The notes under the pieces were generated by a model. That model did no database searches. It was not told the DNA's origin and saw nothing but the letters and a program-made list of their open reading frames with translations. The position numbers and the translations under genes are program-made. Shown here in pieces: positions 7,305-15,228 of a stretch of 23,038 bases of DNA (the first letter of the stretch is position 1; each line of letters opens with the position of its first letter). Where the stretch lies: positions 1-23,038 of the IMG/VR virus record IMGVR_UViG_3300036861_000254. The stretch is one strand, 5' to 3'. The stretch is from a virus.

Positions 7305-8708
7305 CTATCCGCCTATCTCCGCGTCCCAGTCAAAGGATGGCGTGCCAGAAGTACCTACACGGTTAATGTCAAATGCAGTAGCGGCCTTATTTGTCACGGA
7401 TAAGGCAATTGGTGTAACGTCAGTCGAAATAGCACGAACCTTAGTGGGAGCAGCCCATAGTTCGTGGGGAGTAATAGTCTTTGTTGTTTGACCCGACGTG
7501 AATAGAGCATTACCGTAGTTCCTAGACTTGCGAATCGTTTGTGAGTAACCCACCCGATTAGGGTTGTCAGCATCGCCATGAATCTGATGCATAATATCGA
7601 GTCCCGCAGCATTCGAGATGCCCTGCACGCCCAAAATGTAACCAGGTCCAACAGTGCAACCAACGGGGCTTCCGCTTTGCTTTACAAGATATTGCCAACG
7701 ATTCCCATTACTTGGTGGAGTAACTAGAACTGGCCCGATAATGTTTCCATCGGCAGAGAGAACGATAACCGAATAGGTGAGGTCAGCAGATAAACCTCCC
7801 GCATTGATGCTCTTGATAGATCGGAACAGGTTCGAAGTACCACTGATCAGCAATTGGTCTTGAAGTCCCGAGTCGAGGTACACCATTTCATACATACAGG
7901 CGGCGCCTTGATGGTCTAGTAGGTTCTTTGCGGCACCCTGTGAGGTACAGTGGAATTCAGCGAACATATGTTGAGACCCAGTTACCACCGCACACTTCTC
8001 ACTACCTTTAACTCGCCCGCCAAACCAAGCAATATCGGCGCCTCTCAGCATGCATGAGATTGACCCCGCTGTGGGTGATGGAGGACCGCCGAGATGTAGC
8101 ATGTAAATATCCATTTGTCCAGTGCCTGGGAGATTATCGAAAGTGGTTCCGGCATTCTTAGGGGTACCGAAGTTACAGTACTGAATTCGGTTGTAGTCAT
8201 CCCCGACGCGCACGGTGAAATCAGGGAACCCATAGCCCTCGATATGAATCCCCCGAAGAACCGTTGAGAGGCCAGTCAAAATGCATTCGGCCATTGCTGC
8301 AGTACATTTGATGTGGGGGTTGTCAAGCGAACCACCAAGACCGGCACCAAGTGACCCCACGCCATCACCGTATATGACCTTGTCCTTCAATGCTCCATAA
8401 GGTCCAGCTGAGGATAGATCAATCTTTGTAGAAATAGTACTGTTACGAGGGACCCACAGTGCGTCGACTACATTCAAACCTCGCATAATAGCTAGCGTCC
8501 AATCCGATCCGTCCCCTGATTGTCGAAAAGCCCGGGCGTCACCTCGAACTAGACCGTGGAAGTTGGTATCGTCAGCCCCCACCATGGTTCGAGCTTTTGC
8601 CATGGAAACGAGCTGATCGACCATAGTCCAGTTATTGTTGTGGGGGTTACCCCAGCCCTTCTCATCAATGTCGGGCAGATATACGTTGTTGCCAGTGTAG
8701 GAACCCAT
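7305..8708 (-). CDS. Beta-helix tail spike
   Basis: 467 residues, ATG at 8708 with AGGAT 9 nt upstream. The N terminus (NNVYLPDIDEKGWGNPHNNNW) is a short adaptor motif frequent in phage spikes. A pectate-lyase-like right-handed beta-helix is suggested from about residue 75: VPRNSTISTKIDL, KDKVIYGDGVGS, DNPHIKCTAAMAECILTGL, LRGIHIEGYG, NRIQYCNFG, ADIAWFGGRVKG, and later LFRSIKSINAGGL, GNIIGPVLV. The C-terminal part (about 395-467) is a separate beta domain. The protein is likely a trimeric receptor-binding spike with possible polysaccharide-cleaving activity; active-site acidic residues cannot be identified without a structure. It is the first of two helix-type spikes in the window. Confidence 0.75.
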   Translation of the reverse strand: MGSYTGNNVYLPDIDEKGWGNPHNNNWTMVDQLVSMAKARTMVGADDTNFHGLVRGDARAFRQSGDGSDWTLAIMRGLNVVDALWVPRNSTISTKIDLSSAGPYGALKDKVIYGDGVGSLGAGLGGSLDNPHIKCTAAMAECILTGLSTVLRGIHIEGYGFPDFTVRVGDDYNRIQYCNFGTPKNAGTTFDNLPGTGQMDIYMLHLGGPPSPTAGSISCMLRGADIAWFGGRVKGSEKCAVVTGSQHMFAEFHCTSQGAAKNLLDHQGAACMYEMVYLDSGLQDQLLISGTSNLFRSIKSINAGGLSADLTYSVIVLSADGNIIGPVLVTPPSNGNRWQYLVKQSGSPVGCTVGPGYILGVQGISNAAGLDIMHQIHGDADNPNRVGYSQTIRKSRNYGNALFTSGQTTKTITPHELWAAPTKVRAISTDVTPIALSVTNKAATAFDINRVGTSGTPSFDWDAEIGG

Positions 8709-8709
8709 G

Positions 8710-9648
8710 TTATGCGATCCTATGAGCCGCGAACCAAGTTACAGCCTCTGTGCTACCTAATACATTCAAGCTACCCCCAGAGTTCTGGTAGGCATACACC
8801 TCAAAGTAATCACCTGCTACTGCATTAACATCTACGAAAGCGAGAATGTATGGGCTTTGAGATGAGGAGAATCCACTAGGGGCCTGACTCGACGATGCGA
8901 TAGCCACTCCATTTCGGTATATCTTCACGAATCGGGTAGTTCCATTCACATTGTTGTCGAAAGCTACCGATGCCTTTATGGTGTATTTCCCGGCCTGTTG
9001 GATAGTCAACCTAGTATTAGCTCCAGCGCTATACATTGCTGTGGTCCAATCGTACACCACTGTCTGAAAAGTCAAGGCAACATCAGTAGTATTTGCAATT
9101 GATTGGTTAGACGTTTTGTAGACCTTTACTGCGGGTATGTCGGGATAAAGTGCAAGTTTCGCTACAGATCGCTTGTCAGTGATCATCGAGTCGAGAATCG
9201 TGCCGCTTGTCGGTACCGCAATTTCGGCCAGCTTATAAGCATTAGCTGGAAGTGCGGGTACGCCCGGCGATGGTGCAGCAGTACCCTTCACCTTTGTAAG
9301 TAAACCTTGATCAGTACCGTCACCGTAGGCTGTATCGATAGCTTGTGCGATGATGAGGTCGATTCGAGGATTCGCTTCTAAAGCATCGAGATTGATTGTG
9401 AACAACCCGTCGTTATAGCCGAAGTAACTCCCAGGGTCGGTCACACCAGCCCGCTTAAACCACAAACCCCCGCGTTGAACATCGACTTTTACACCTGTTG
9501 GAGATGACTGTTGCACCTTTAAGTCGTTTACCCCATTCATGCCCACAATGCCATCTGCAATTAGAGACTGATTACTGCGTCTAACCAATAGGGCTGGGTG
9601 AAGAACAGTGCCCCCTTGAAGCGCCCATACCGGGTCCGAAAAGGTCAT
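8710..9648 (-). CDS. Tail fibre/baseplate protein with C-terminal jelly roll
   Basis: 312 residues, ATG at 9648 abutting the upstream stop. Residues about 1-165 are a virion-attachment domain: PVWALQGGTVLHPALLVRR, VDVQRGGLWFKRAG, NPRIDLIIAQAIDTAYGDG, PANAYKLAEIAVP, ITDKRSVAKL. This layout (start with an offset, 'range of data' loop, RIDLIIAQ, parameter DKR) is common in tail fibre and upper-baseplate proteins of phages of Gram-positive hosts. Residues about 175-312 form a TNF/C1q-like jelly roll: VYKTSNQSIANTTDVALTFQ, ANTRLTIQQAGKYTIKASV, RFVKIYRNG, AGDYFEVYAYQNSGGSLNV. Jelly rolls of this type trimerise and bind receptors or glycans. It is likely a receptor-binding or host-contact protein at the tail tip. 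Confidence 0.75.
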   Translation of the reverse strand: MTFSDPVWALQGGTVLHPALLVRRSNQSLIADGIVGMNGVNDLKVQQSSPTGVKVDVQRGGLWFKRAGVTDPGSYFGYNDGLFTINLDALEANPRIDLIIAQAIDTAYGDGTDQGLLTKVKGTAAPSPGVPALPANAYKLAEIAVPTSGTILDSMITDKRSVAKLALYPDIPAVKVYKTSNQSIANTTDVALTFQTVVYDWTTAMYSAGANTRLTIQQAGKYTIKASVAFDNNVNGTTRFVKIYRNGVAIASSSQAPSGFSSSQSPYILAFVDVNAVAGDYFEVYAYQNSGGSLNVLGSTEAVTWFAAHRIA

Positions 9649-10524
9649 CTAATTCCACGCCCCTCTCCAAATAAATGTTGCTCTTGCTGAACCGCCAATT
9701 CCCTGACCAAGGAACTGTATAGTGTTATCCCCCGGTTGAAGTGTCCACCACTCTGAAATTGAATTGTCAAGGAGCGAATATCTGCTAGCGCCATTGAGCT
9801 TGATCACTTTCAAGTCGAAGTCAACTTCCAGAAGGTCCGTCGCAGACAAAGTAAGATTCACCTGGATCATCCGGCTTTGAGTTACACTGATCAATTGTGG
9901 GTTAGAGATGGGACCAAACACCTTCACGTAGGGGGCAGTCTCGATATTGCCGGGATTAGTCAACGACTGGATTCCGATATTGCCCCCACCAAATGTGAAG
10001 GAAAAATCGATGCTAAAATCTACTCCGGTTTGGGGATCGCCAGGTAAGAAACCAACTTGCTGAAAGTCATCACTGTAAATTTTCGGGTCGCCCGCCAATA
10101 GTTCCAAAGCCCACGTCGCATACCCCTTCTGCAGGTACCCGTCAACGGAAATCGGTAGACGGGTGGGTATACAGTACACCCTTCGAGTGAAAGAGTTGGG
10201 CCTTTTGAACCGCAAGGGCAATGGGGTTTCTTGACGAGTAAAGGCAGTCTTAAGAGTGATCATATCCGCCTCCACTGCCTCAATCGGTGCGGAGAGTATA
10301 TGGCCGGTAACAACAACATGCCTCGTATCGAGGAAAGCCCCAAAGACAAAAGCCCCGTGCTCCTCTGTACGTTCGTCTTCCTCAACACGAGAATCCGCCC
10401 GACCCAATCCTTCAACCCTGACCATTCTAAAGTCGGTAGATTGGCCAATCACCAAACCATTGTATTCCATCTGCCAATCATTGAGGACGATGTTATCGCC
10501 GGGGGCCGCAATAATCGATGGCAT
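9649..10524 (-). CDS. Distal tail protein (Dit-like, siphovirus tail component)
   Basis: 291 residues from ATG 10524, which forms TAATG with the tape measure stop; an in-frame TTG at 10554 would extend it by ten residues inside the tape measure gene. The first half (LNDWQMEYNGLVIGQSTDFR, VEGLGRADSRVEEDERTEEHGAF, RHVVVTGHI, ADMITLKTAF, PLRFKRPN, RRVYCIPTRL, YATWALELLAGDPKIYSDD) matches the belt domain of Dit-type tail proteins. The second half is a beta-sandwich (TNPGNIETAPYVKVFGPISNP, VDFDLKVIKLNG, WWTLQPGDNTIQFLGQG), a galectin-like carbohydrate-binding-type fold in many Dit proteins. Its role is to form the hexameric ring between tail tube and hub. The position right after the tape measure supports this. 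Confidence 0.8.
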   Translation of the reverse strand: MPSIIAAPGDNIVLNDWQMEYNGLVIGQSTDFRMVRVEGLGRADSRVEEDERTEEHGAFVFGAFLDTRHVVVTGHILSAPIEAVEADMITLKTAFTRQETPLPLRFKRPNSFTRRVYCIPTRLPISVDGYLQKGYATWALELLAGDPKIYSDDFQQVGFLPGDPQTGVDFSIDFSFTFGGGNIGIQSLTNPGNIETAPYVKVFGPISNPQLISVTQSRMIQVNLTLSATDLLEVDFDLKVIKLNGASRYSLLDNSISEWWTLQPGDNTIQFLGQGIGGSARATFIWRGAWN

Positions 10525-13500
10525 TATCCCCACCCATCCGTCAAGCTTAGCCAAGCGGTTTCTCGACTTAAATCTTGAGCATCCATGTTAGCCTTGTGAA
10601 TATTGAAGACATTATTGACGGTTCTACTACCTCCTTCTCCCCCCACACCAACGGGCGTGGAGGCAACTTGGCTTAAGGCGGGTCGCTTGAGCGATGGTAG
10701 CTTTTGCCTCTGATCAATACCCTGGCCTAGCTGCTTAACTAGGTCTTGACCCAGATAATAAGTGAATAGCCTTGGTGACCCCGTTAGAGCGTCATTCAGG
10801 GCAGCGACAGTAACTTCGCCCATGCGAACAGCAGCAGCGGCGGCAGCGCTAATCTGCGAGGTGATGCCCTTAGCAAAGTCCAACCCCAAACGTTGTCCCG
10901 ATGTGAAAGCCCCAGGCACATTAAAAGCTCCAGCAGCAGACTCGCCAACATTCGCAGCCGCATCTACTGCACCCTTGCTTCGGGAGTTAATCCCACCAAT
11001 AAATTGCTCCACATGAACTTGCCCATTACGATAGGAGACTGTGATCTGTAGTCCCAAAGCATTTGCTACGGCTTGAGCAATATCGAGGGCTCTAGCCGGT
11101 GGAACCTTTTCATCGGAAATGATGCCATTGGCAAAATTCTCGATACTCTTAAAGCCCGCCCCCTTAAAGTCACCTGCAAGTAAGGCTGAGATAAATGCCT
11201 CATTGATAGCTCTTGCCCGTGCTACGGGCATATCACCGACAGCGTTTAGACCCGCCGCAAAGTTCTCTATGACAGCGATGCCCGTCGCATTTATCTTGCC
11301 TGACAAAAAGGCATTAACAACTCGTTGAAGAACCTGCCCAGCTGCAGCACCTGTCAAGTTCAATGCGCCCGGACCTGTCAAAGCGGCAGCGAAACCTTCT
11401 ATGAGGTCAAGTCCCTTTTGACCAATTTTCTTATTGTCGATAGCTCCTATTACAGCGGCGAGAACCTTCTTTGTCGCAGCGACTGGCAAATTCTTGTTGC
11501 TGAGCAAGGCCTCAGCAAAGGCCCCGATCATATCCTGAGCCTTACCCTCTTGATGTTTGCCCTCTTGCAGAACGATGGCATCTGTGGCTGCCATCGACAA
11601 CTGATATGCTCGTTCCAGCTTCTTCAATTCTTTGCCTGAGGCATTCACAAATTTGGCGACGAATTCAGGTCCTTTATCGACGAGAAATTGTAGAACTGCA
11701 GGATCAAGACCCCGTTTAAGTAGGGTTTGAGCGTTCTGTGCTTCCTTGATAAAGACATTGGCTACTGCACCAGCATTGGCAGTTAGCTTGGCTACTGATG
11801 CCTCAACCTTCTTCGGTAATTCTCCAAAAAGATCAATAGTGCCCTGTAGTGCCTCCTGCCGCTTAGCTTGAATCTCAGCTTCCTTCTCGGCTTCCTCTTC
11901 TTGCGCCGCAATCATCTGCCCAGTGGTTTCATCAATGAGGCCTGCAGCCTTACCAAACGCTTGGCCCGTATCATTCAAGGCCCCTGTAGTAATGTCAGTC
12001 ATGCCGAGTGCAGAAGTCCCCACATCTGACAATTTCTTCTGAATGAAGGCCCCGTCCACACCATAGGCCTTAGCCAATCGATCAACGGCAGCCTGATCAG
12101 CACTGTGGAGTAGGATTGTAGCCTCGGTTTGCTTGCGGATTTCTGCATAAGAGTTTGCAAGCGCATCAGAGGACCGCACGAGTGCTTCGATCTGTGGAGC
12201 CCCCTTACGACCAGAAACAAGATCGAGGAATTGCTGCTCATTGAGGCCCGCCTTCCGCCAAGCATCGCCGATGCCTATAACCTTGCCCCTAGTCTCTCCG
12301 AGTACATCTATGAAACGTGGTGGAATAGCGAAGTTTTTCTCAATACTTGGGCCTAAATCAGCCAGTTGCTTATTAACTTGTAGCAGGGTTTCACCAAGAC
12401 CCTTTTGGATAGGTTGACCAATTGCACCTGCAGCCTTAGCTGCTTCGAGGAAAGTCTCCTTCAAGGACCCAGCCTTATTGCCAATATCTTCAAGTACCTT
12501 CTTTGTCAGGATAGTTTCTGTGCCGAGATTAGTTAGGGCGTCCTGTAGATGACCTGCTGACTGAGCAGCTTCGTGAGACTTACCGATGATATAGCCCAAA
12601 CCTACGACTAAGGCTGTGAAGGCAATGGCAATCTGCGGACCAAAGCTAACAAGCGTACTGAAAGCTCCATACAGCAACGCACTCGACCCGCTAGTTGCAT
12701 ACAGTGCCGCCTGCAGACCCGAAAGTGCCAACCGAGTGGCAACAAAGGTTGCGATGGTCGTTAGCAGAACTGTTTGGAGATTCGCACTGCCCCCACTGAG
12801 TTTATCAAAGCCTGCAAATGCAAGGGCAGACGAGACGGCGATCAGACCAAGCCCAGTGCCCACTGACTGGAAAGTACCGAACAGGCCAAGGCCGCCTGTA
12901 TTGAGGGCACCCCACAACTTGATTAATGGGCCAGTAGCGGCGGCGAGGGTGAGAAGTACAGCCACCGCAGTCTTGCCAGCGGGAGACAGAGCACTGAAGG
13001 TACGGGCCATATCACCCACCACACCAAAGATGCCCTTGAATACAGGTATCAACTGCTGACCGAGTTGGATACCTGCGATCCGCAGGTCATTAAGGGCCTT
13101 CTGGAACTGGAAGGCTGTAGTGCGGGACATAATTTCCAAGGCGTGATCGAGGGCCCCTGTAGCATGGGCTGTCTTGTTGTAAATCTCCGAAACGTGACCA
13201 GCCTGATCACCCGTCAATCCGAGTAGAGCGGTAAAGCCGCGAATCTGTGGAACGATTTGGTGAAGTGCATCGATGTTCCCATGTGTAGCTTGAATCAAGA
13301 GGTTGAACGCCACAACGGGACCGGCCTTGACGGCATCTCTGACCTGCTGTGCTGTAAGCCCCAACGCCTTCAACTCGTCATTTGCTTGTTTTGTAGGTGC
13401 AAGAAGCTCGGTGAAGAGAGCTCGCAGGGATGTGGTGGCAACTCGGACGGGAAGACCAATATTCGTCAAAGCTGCCACAGAGGCAACGACTTCACTGAAA

Positions 13501-14153
13501 GAGAGCCCCACCTGCCGTGCTACTGGCAACAAACGACCAAGAGCAATTGCCAATTCGTCCGGCTCAGCAGTTCCTTCTCGAATGGCAACAGTCAATGTAT
13601 CCATCGCCCCTGCAGCCGTAAGACCTTGACTACGGAAGGTGTTGAGGGCGAAGATCAAGACTCGGGCAATTTCGCTGGCTTGACCCATACCAACCGAGGC
13701 GCCCTTAGCTGACAGCTCGACAACCTGGAAAGCCTCAGCGGCGGAAAGACCTGCGGACCCAGCGAAATACATGGCGTCTGCTAGGTCTTTTGGAGCCGCT
13801 ATGATCTTAGGGTCGGAAGCGAGCGCTATGATCCTATTGCCGAGTTGATCAATGCTTATACCTGTTTCGTCAAGGATAGGCGTCAAGCCAGCGACACGAG
13901 CGAGGGCTGCCTGGAAATCAGTAGCAAGTTTGACTGCGGCTGCGCCTAGACCAAGGATTGGGAGGGTAACGCTGCGAATGAGGGCATTACCTAATCTCGT
14001 AGCACCGGTGTTGAAGCTTTCGATGCTACTTGAAGCCCCAGCAAGCGAGGATTGAAGTTGGGCAGTGTTGCCGCTGACAACGATGAGCAGGCGGGCAGTA
14101 ACATTCCCACCTGCAAATCCTCCTAGAGAGTGCCCACTTCCAACAAGTGCCAC
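10524..14153 (-). CDS. Tail length tape measure protein
   Basis: 1209 residues; GTG start at 14153, one base after the gpT extension stop, with a weak upstream GGCGG. A TP901-type core covers about residues 60-345, with the recognisable PKDLADAMYFAGSAGLSAAEAF and AFQVVELSAKGASVGMG. A hydrophobic region at about 395-525 holds several membrane-spanning-like helices. A helical region with an EEEAEKEAEIQAKRQE coil follows. Four 40-45-residue helical repeats occupy 866-1034, and the C terminus is Gln/Pro/Gly rich. Tape measure proteins set tail length and are ejected with the DNA; at the usual ~0.15 nm per residue the tail would be about 180 nm. No lytic transglycosylase or peptidase motif is evident. 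Confidence 0.9.
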   Translation of the reverse strand: MALVGSGHSLGGFAGGNVTARLLIVVSGNTAQLQSSLAGASSSIESFNTGATRLGNALIRSVTLPILGLGAAAVKLATDFQAALARVAGLTPILDETGISIDQLGNRIIALASDPKIIAAPKDLADAMYFAGSAGLSAAEAFQVVELSAKGASVGMGQASEIARVLIFALNTFRSQGLTAAGAMDTLTVAIREGTAEPDELAIALGRLLPVARQVGLSFSEVVASVAALTNIGLPVRVATTSLRALFTELLAPTKQANDELKALGLTAQQVRDAVKAGPVVAFNLLIQATHGNIDALHQIVPQIRGFTALLGLTGDQAGHVSEIYNKTAHATGALDHALEIMSRTTAFQFQKALNDLRIAGIQLGQQLIPVFKGIFGVVGDMARTFSALSPAGKTAVAVLLTLAAATGPLIKLWGALNTGGLGLFGTFQSVGTGLGLIAVSSALAFAGFDKLSGGSANLQTVLLTTIATFVATRLALSGLQAALYATSGSSALLYGAFSTLVSFGPQIAIAFTALVVGLGYIIGKSHEAAQSAGHLQDALTNLGTETILTKKVLEDIGNKAGSLKETFLEAAKAAGAIGQPIQKGLGETLLQVNKQLADLGPSIEKNFAIPPRFIDVLGETRGKVIGIGDAWRKAGLNEQQFLDLVSGRKGAPQIEALVRSSDALANSYAEIRKQTEATILLHSADQAAVDRLAKAYGVDGAFIQKKLSDVGTSALGMTDITTGALNDTGQAFGKAAGLIDETTGQMIAAQEEEAEKEAEIQAKRQEALQGTIDLFGELPKKVEASVAKLTANAGAVANVFIKEAQNAQTLLKRGLDPAVLQFLVDKGPEFVAKFVNASGKELKKLERAYQLSMAATDAIVLQEGKHQEGKAQDMIGAFAEALLSNKNLPVAATKKVLAAVIGAIDNKKIGQKGLDLIEGFAAALTGPGALNLTGAAAGQVLQRVVNAFLSGKINATGIAVIENFAAGLNAVGDMPVARARAINEAFISALLAGDFKGAGFKSIENFANGIISDEKVPPARALDIAQAVANALGLQITVSYRNGQVHVEQFIGGINSRSKGAVDAAANVGESAAGAFNVPGAFTSGQRLGLDFAKGITSQISAAAAAAVRMGEVTVAALNDALTGSPRLFTYYLGQDLVKQLGQGIDQRQKLPSLKRPALSQVASTPVGVGGEGGSRTVNNVFNIHKANMDAQDLSRETAWLSLTDGWG
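11052..11558 (-). repeat. Four degenerate 40-45-residue repeats in the tape measure
   Basis: Residues 866-907, 908-952, 953-994 and 995-1034 share a pattern G..-I/L-I-E/G-x-FA-x-A/G-L/I, a proline- or leucine-marked turn, then an Ala-rich helix ending in AFLSG, ALLAG or NALG. Recognisable cores are MIGAFAEALL, LIEGFAAALT, VIENFAAGLN and SIENFANGII. Protein-level repeats only; the DNA copies are diverged. Confidence 0.75.
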
Positions 14154-14154
14154 A

Positions 14155-14427
14155 CTATCCGCCCACGAGTCTCATCGCCATTGACTTATGCACAGGTCGC
14201 CCGTACCGATAGTCACAGATCGGGCACTTCGCGGGTAGCCATTGGTAGTCCATCATATCTTTAGCTTCGTGTCCGCAGTTCGGGCATTCCTCTCCCCGTA
14301 CCATCGCCAACCCGACCCAGAACTCAAACTCCGCAGAAGTTATCTCGGCTTGAAGCCGAGCCAACGTCATTCCGAGCCGTTCTGCGAGTTCAAGGGAAAA
14401 TCTAAGCTCGGGGTCGGACTTGATCCT
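14155..14427 (-). CDS. Frameshift-encoded gpT-like extension of the tail assembly chaperone
   Basis: Read in the -1 frame relative to gpG from the A7 slip site, this adds 90 residues to gpG residue 123, making a 213-residue gpGT. The junction reads GELKK-RIKSDPELRFSLELAERLG, then MTLARLQAEITSAEFEFWVGLA. The helix-turn 'RLGMTLARLQAEITSAEFEFW' is the classic start of the T part in lambda-type chaperones. An internal ATG at 14370 could start a 71-residue protein alone but has no good ribosome binding site. The C terminus carries CPNC-x16-CPIC (fusion residues 171-194), a zinc-ribbon-like knuckle. In this family gpG and gpGT wrap the tape measure and recruit tail tube subunits. Confidence 0.85.
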   Translation of the reverse strand, partial: RIKSDPELRFSLELAERLGMTLARLQAEITSAEFEFWVGLAMVRGEECPNCGHEAKDMMDYQWLPAKCPICDYRYGRPVHKSMAMRLVGG

Positions 14428-14795
14428 TTTTTTAGCTCTCCTGATCTACCAATCAGGTTAATCAGCATGATCTGGGTTGAAATCTCATCGACGATTTCGC
14501 CGCTTTGCTGGCGAAGCGCTTCAACATCTTCCAAGGTGAGTTGTGGATCCACTACCGATTCTACAATAGTCAACATCACATAGTTGGTCTCGTCGAATCG
14601 ATCAGTCCCCACACCGGCTTGTTGCTTCAGGTCCTGTCGTTGTTGGAACGTTAATGATCGGACTTTAACAGTCCCATCAAGGCTTTCTATCCGTACTTCT
14701 CTCTCAACGATCTTCGGAGTAAGCAATTCCTCCTTTGAGATACGCCTTTGTTCATTCTGTGCTTGTAACATCTTCAGCTCTGTCTCGCTTGCCAT
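14367..14795 (-). CDS. Tail assembly chaperone gpG
   Basis: 142 residues, ATG at 14795, following the tail tube gene by 18 nt with a purine-rich AAGGA about 10 nt upstream. The protein is mainly helical and acidic: an N-terminal coil (ETELKMLQAQNEQRRISKEELL), a strand pair (EREVRIESLDGTVKVRSLT), then helices (QQRQDLKQQAGVG, EDVEALRQQSGEIVDEISTQIMLINLIG). The position between the tail tube and the tape measure, and the slippery heptamer near its 3' end, identify it as the G-type chaperone. The in-frame end after the slip site (GSSPTPSLDFPLNSQNGSE) is a low-complexity tail, as usual for unshifted gpG. Confidence 0.85.
   Translation of the reverse strand: MASETELKMLQAQNEQRRISKEELLTPKIVEREVRIESLDGTVKVRSLTFQQRQDLKQQAGVGTDRFDETNYVMLTIVESVVDPQLTLEDVEALRQQSGEIVDEISTQIMLINLIGRSGELKKGSSPTPSLDFPLNSQNGSE
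14427..14433 (-). promoter_or_regulatory. Programmed -1 ribosomal frameshift site (A AAA AAA)
   Basis: The gpG frame reads CTA AAA AAA G (codons 121-123), a perfect X XXY YYZ heptamer. Slipping back one base opens the 90-codon gpT-like extension. A Shine-Dalgarno-like AGGAG lies just upstream (14438-14442), close enough to act as a stimulator. No convincing downstream hairpin was found by eye. Confidence 0.85.
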
Positions 14796-14813
14796 GGGCG
14801 CTTCGTCCTTCCC

Positions 14814-15212
14814 TTAAGGTGACGTCCCTTCCGTGACTGCTCCATTTAGGCGGAAGTTTACACTTGCGAGAACAGCATCGTCGTAAGGGTAGGACAAGTT
14901 TTGCTGCAGCACCACTGCCGTGCCTACTGTGAACTTCGGCTTTCCAGCCGCAGTGCCTTGCGGGAACCAACCTAACGATCCAACCGAGCCCACCCTAGTG
15001 GCCTGCCGAATCGTAGACGAAGTGTCATCATCGAGAATCTCTGTAGCTGCGGAACGCTCAGCGAAACCCGTGATGAACTCCTTGTCCGTCGATCCATATG
15101 AAGTAACCTCGATCTCATCTCCAGACTGGGACACTTCGAAAGTGCGACCCTGACCAGAAATGTCAATCGTGCCGAACCGAACTACAAGCGCTTTCCCGGT
15201 ATACTTGCTCAG
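14814..15212 (-). CDS. Major tail tube protein, probable CTG start
   Basis: 132 residues if translation starts at CTG 15212. The only ATG/GTG/TTG candidate in frame is GTG 15134, which has no ribosome binding site and would cut off the first beta-strands. CTG 15212 has AGGAGGTGA with 9 nt between AGGAGG and the codon, and the added 26 residues (SKYTGKALVVRFGTIDISGQ...) match the start of typical tail tube proteins. The rest (RTFEVSQSGDEIEVTSYGST, EFITGFAERSAATEILDD, YPYDDAVLASVNFRLNGAVTEG) has the expected two-sheet tube-protein pattern. It forms the tail shaft by stacking hexameric rings. It lies between tail terminator and chaperone, as in other siphophages. Product assignment is secure; start choice is inferred. 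Confidence 0.8.
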   Translation of the reverse strand: MSKYTGKALVVRFGTIDISGQGRTFEVSQSGDEIEVTSYGSTDKEFITGFAERSAATEILDDDTSSTIRQATRVGSVGSLGWFPQGTAAGKPKFTVGTAVVLQQNLSYPYDDAVLASVNFRLNGAVTEGTSP

Positions 15213-15218
15213 CTTTGT

Positions 15219-15227
15219 TCACCTCCT
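15219..15227 (-). promoter_or_regulatory. Ribosome binding site for the tail tube gene
   Basis: AGGAGGTGA, close to a perfect match to the 16S rRNA tail. It overlaps the region just upstream of the tail terminator stop and points to CTG 15212; the other nearby starts in reach (GTG at 15222, ATG at 15232) lead to frames that stop within about 20 codons. Confidence 0.75.
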
Positions 15228-15228
15228 C

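Noticed and set aside
12616-13712. Overlapping plus-strand ORFs opposite the tape measure gene
   Set aside because: Low-complexity Arg/Pro/Ser products arising from the codon pattern of the tape measure gene on the other strand.
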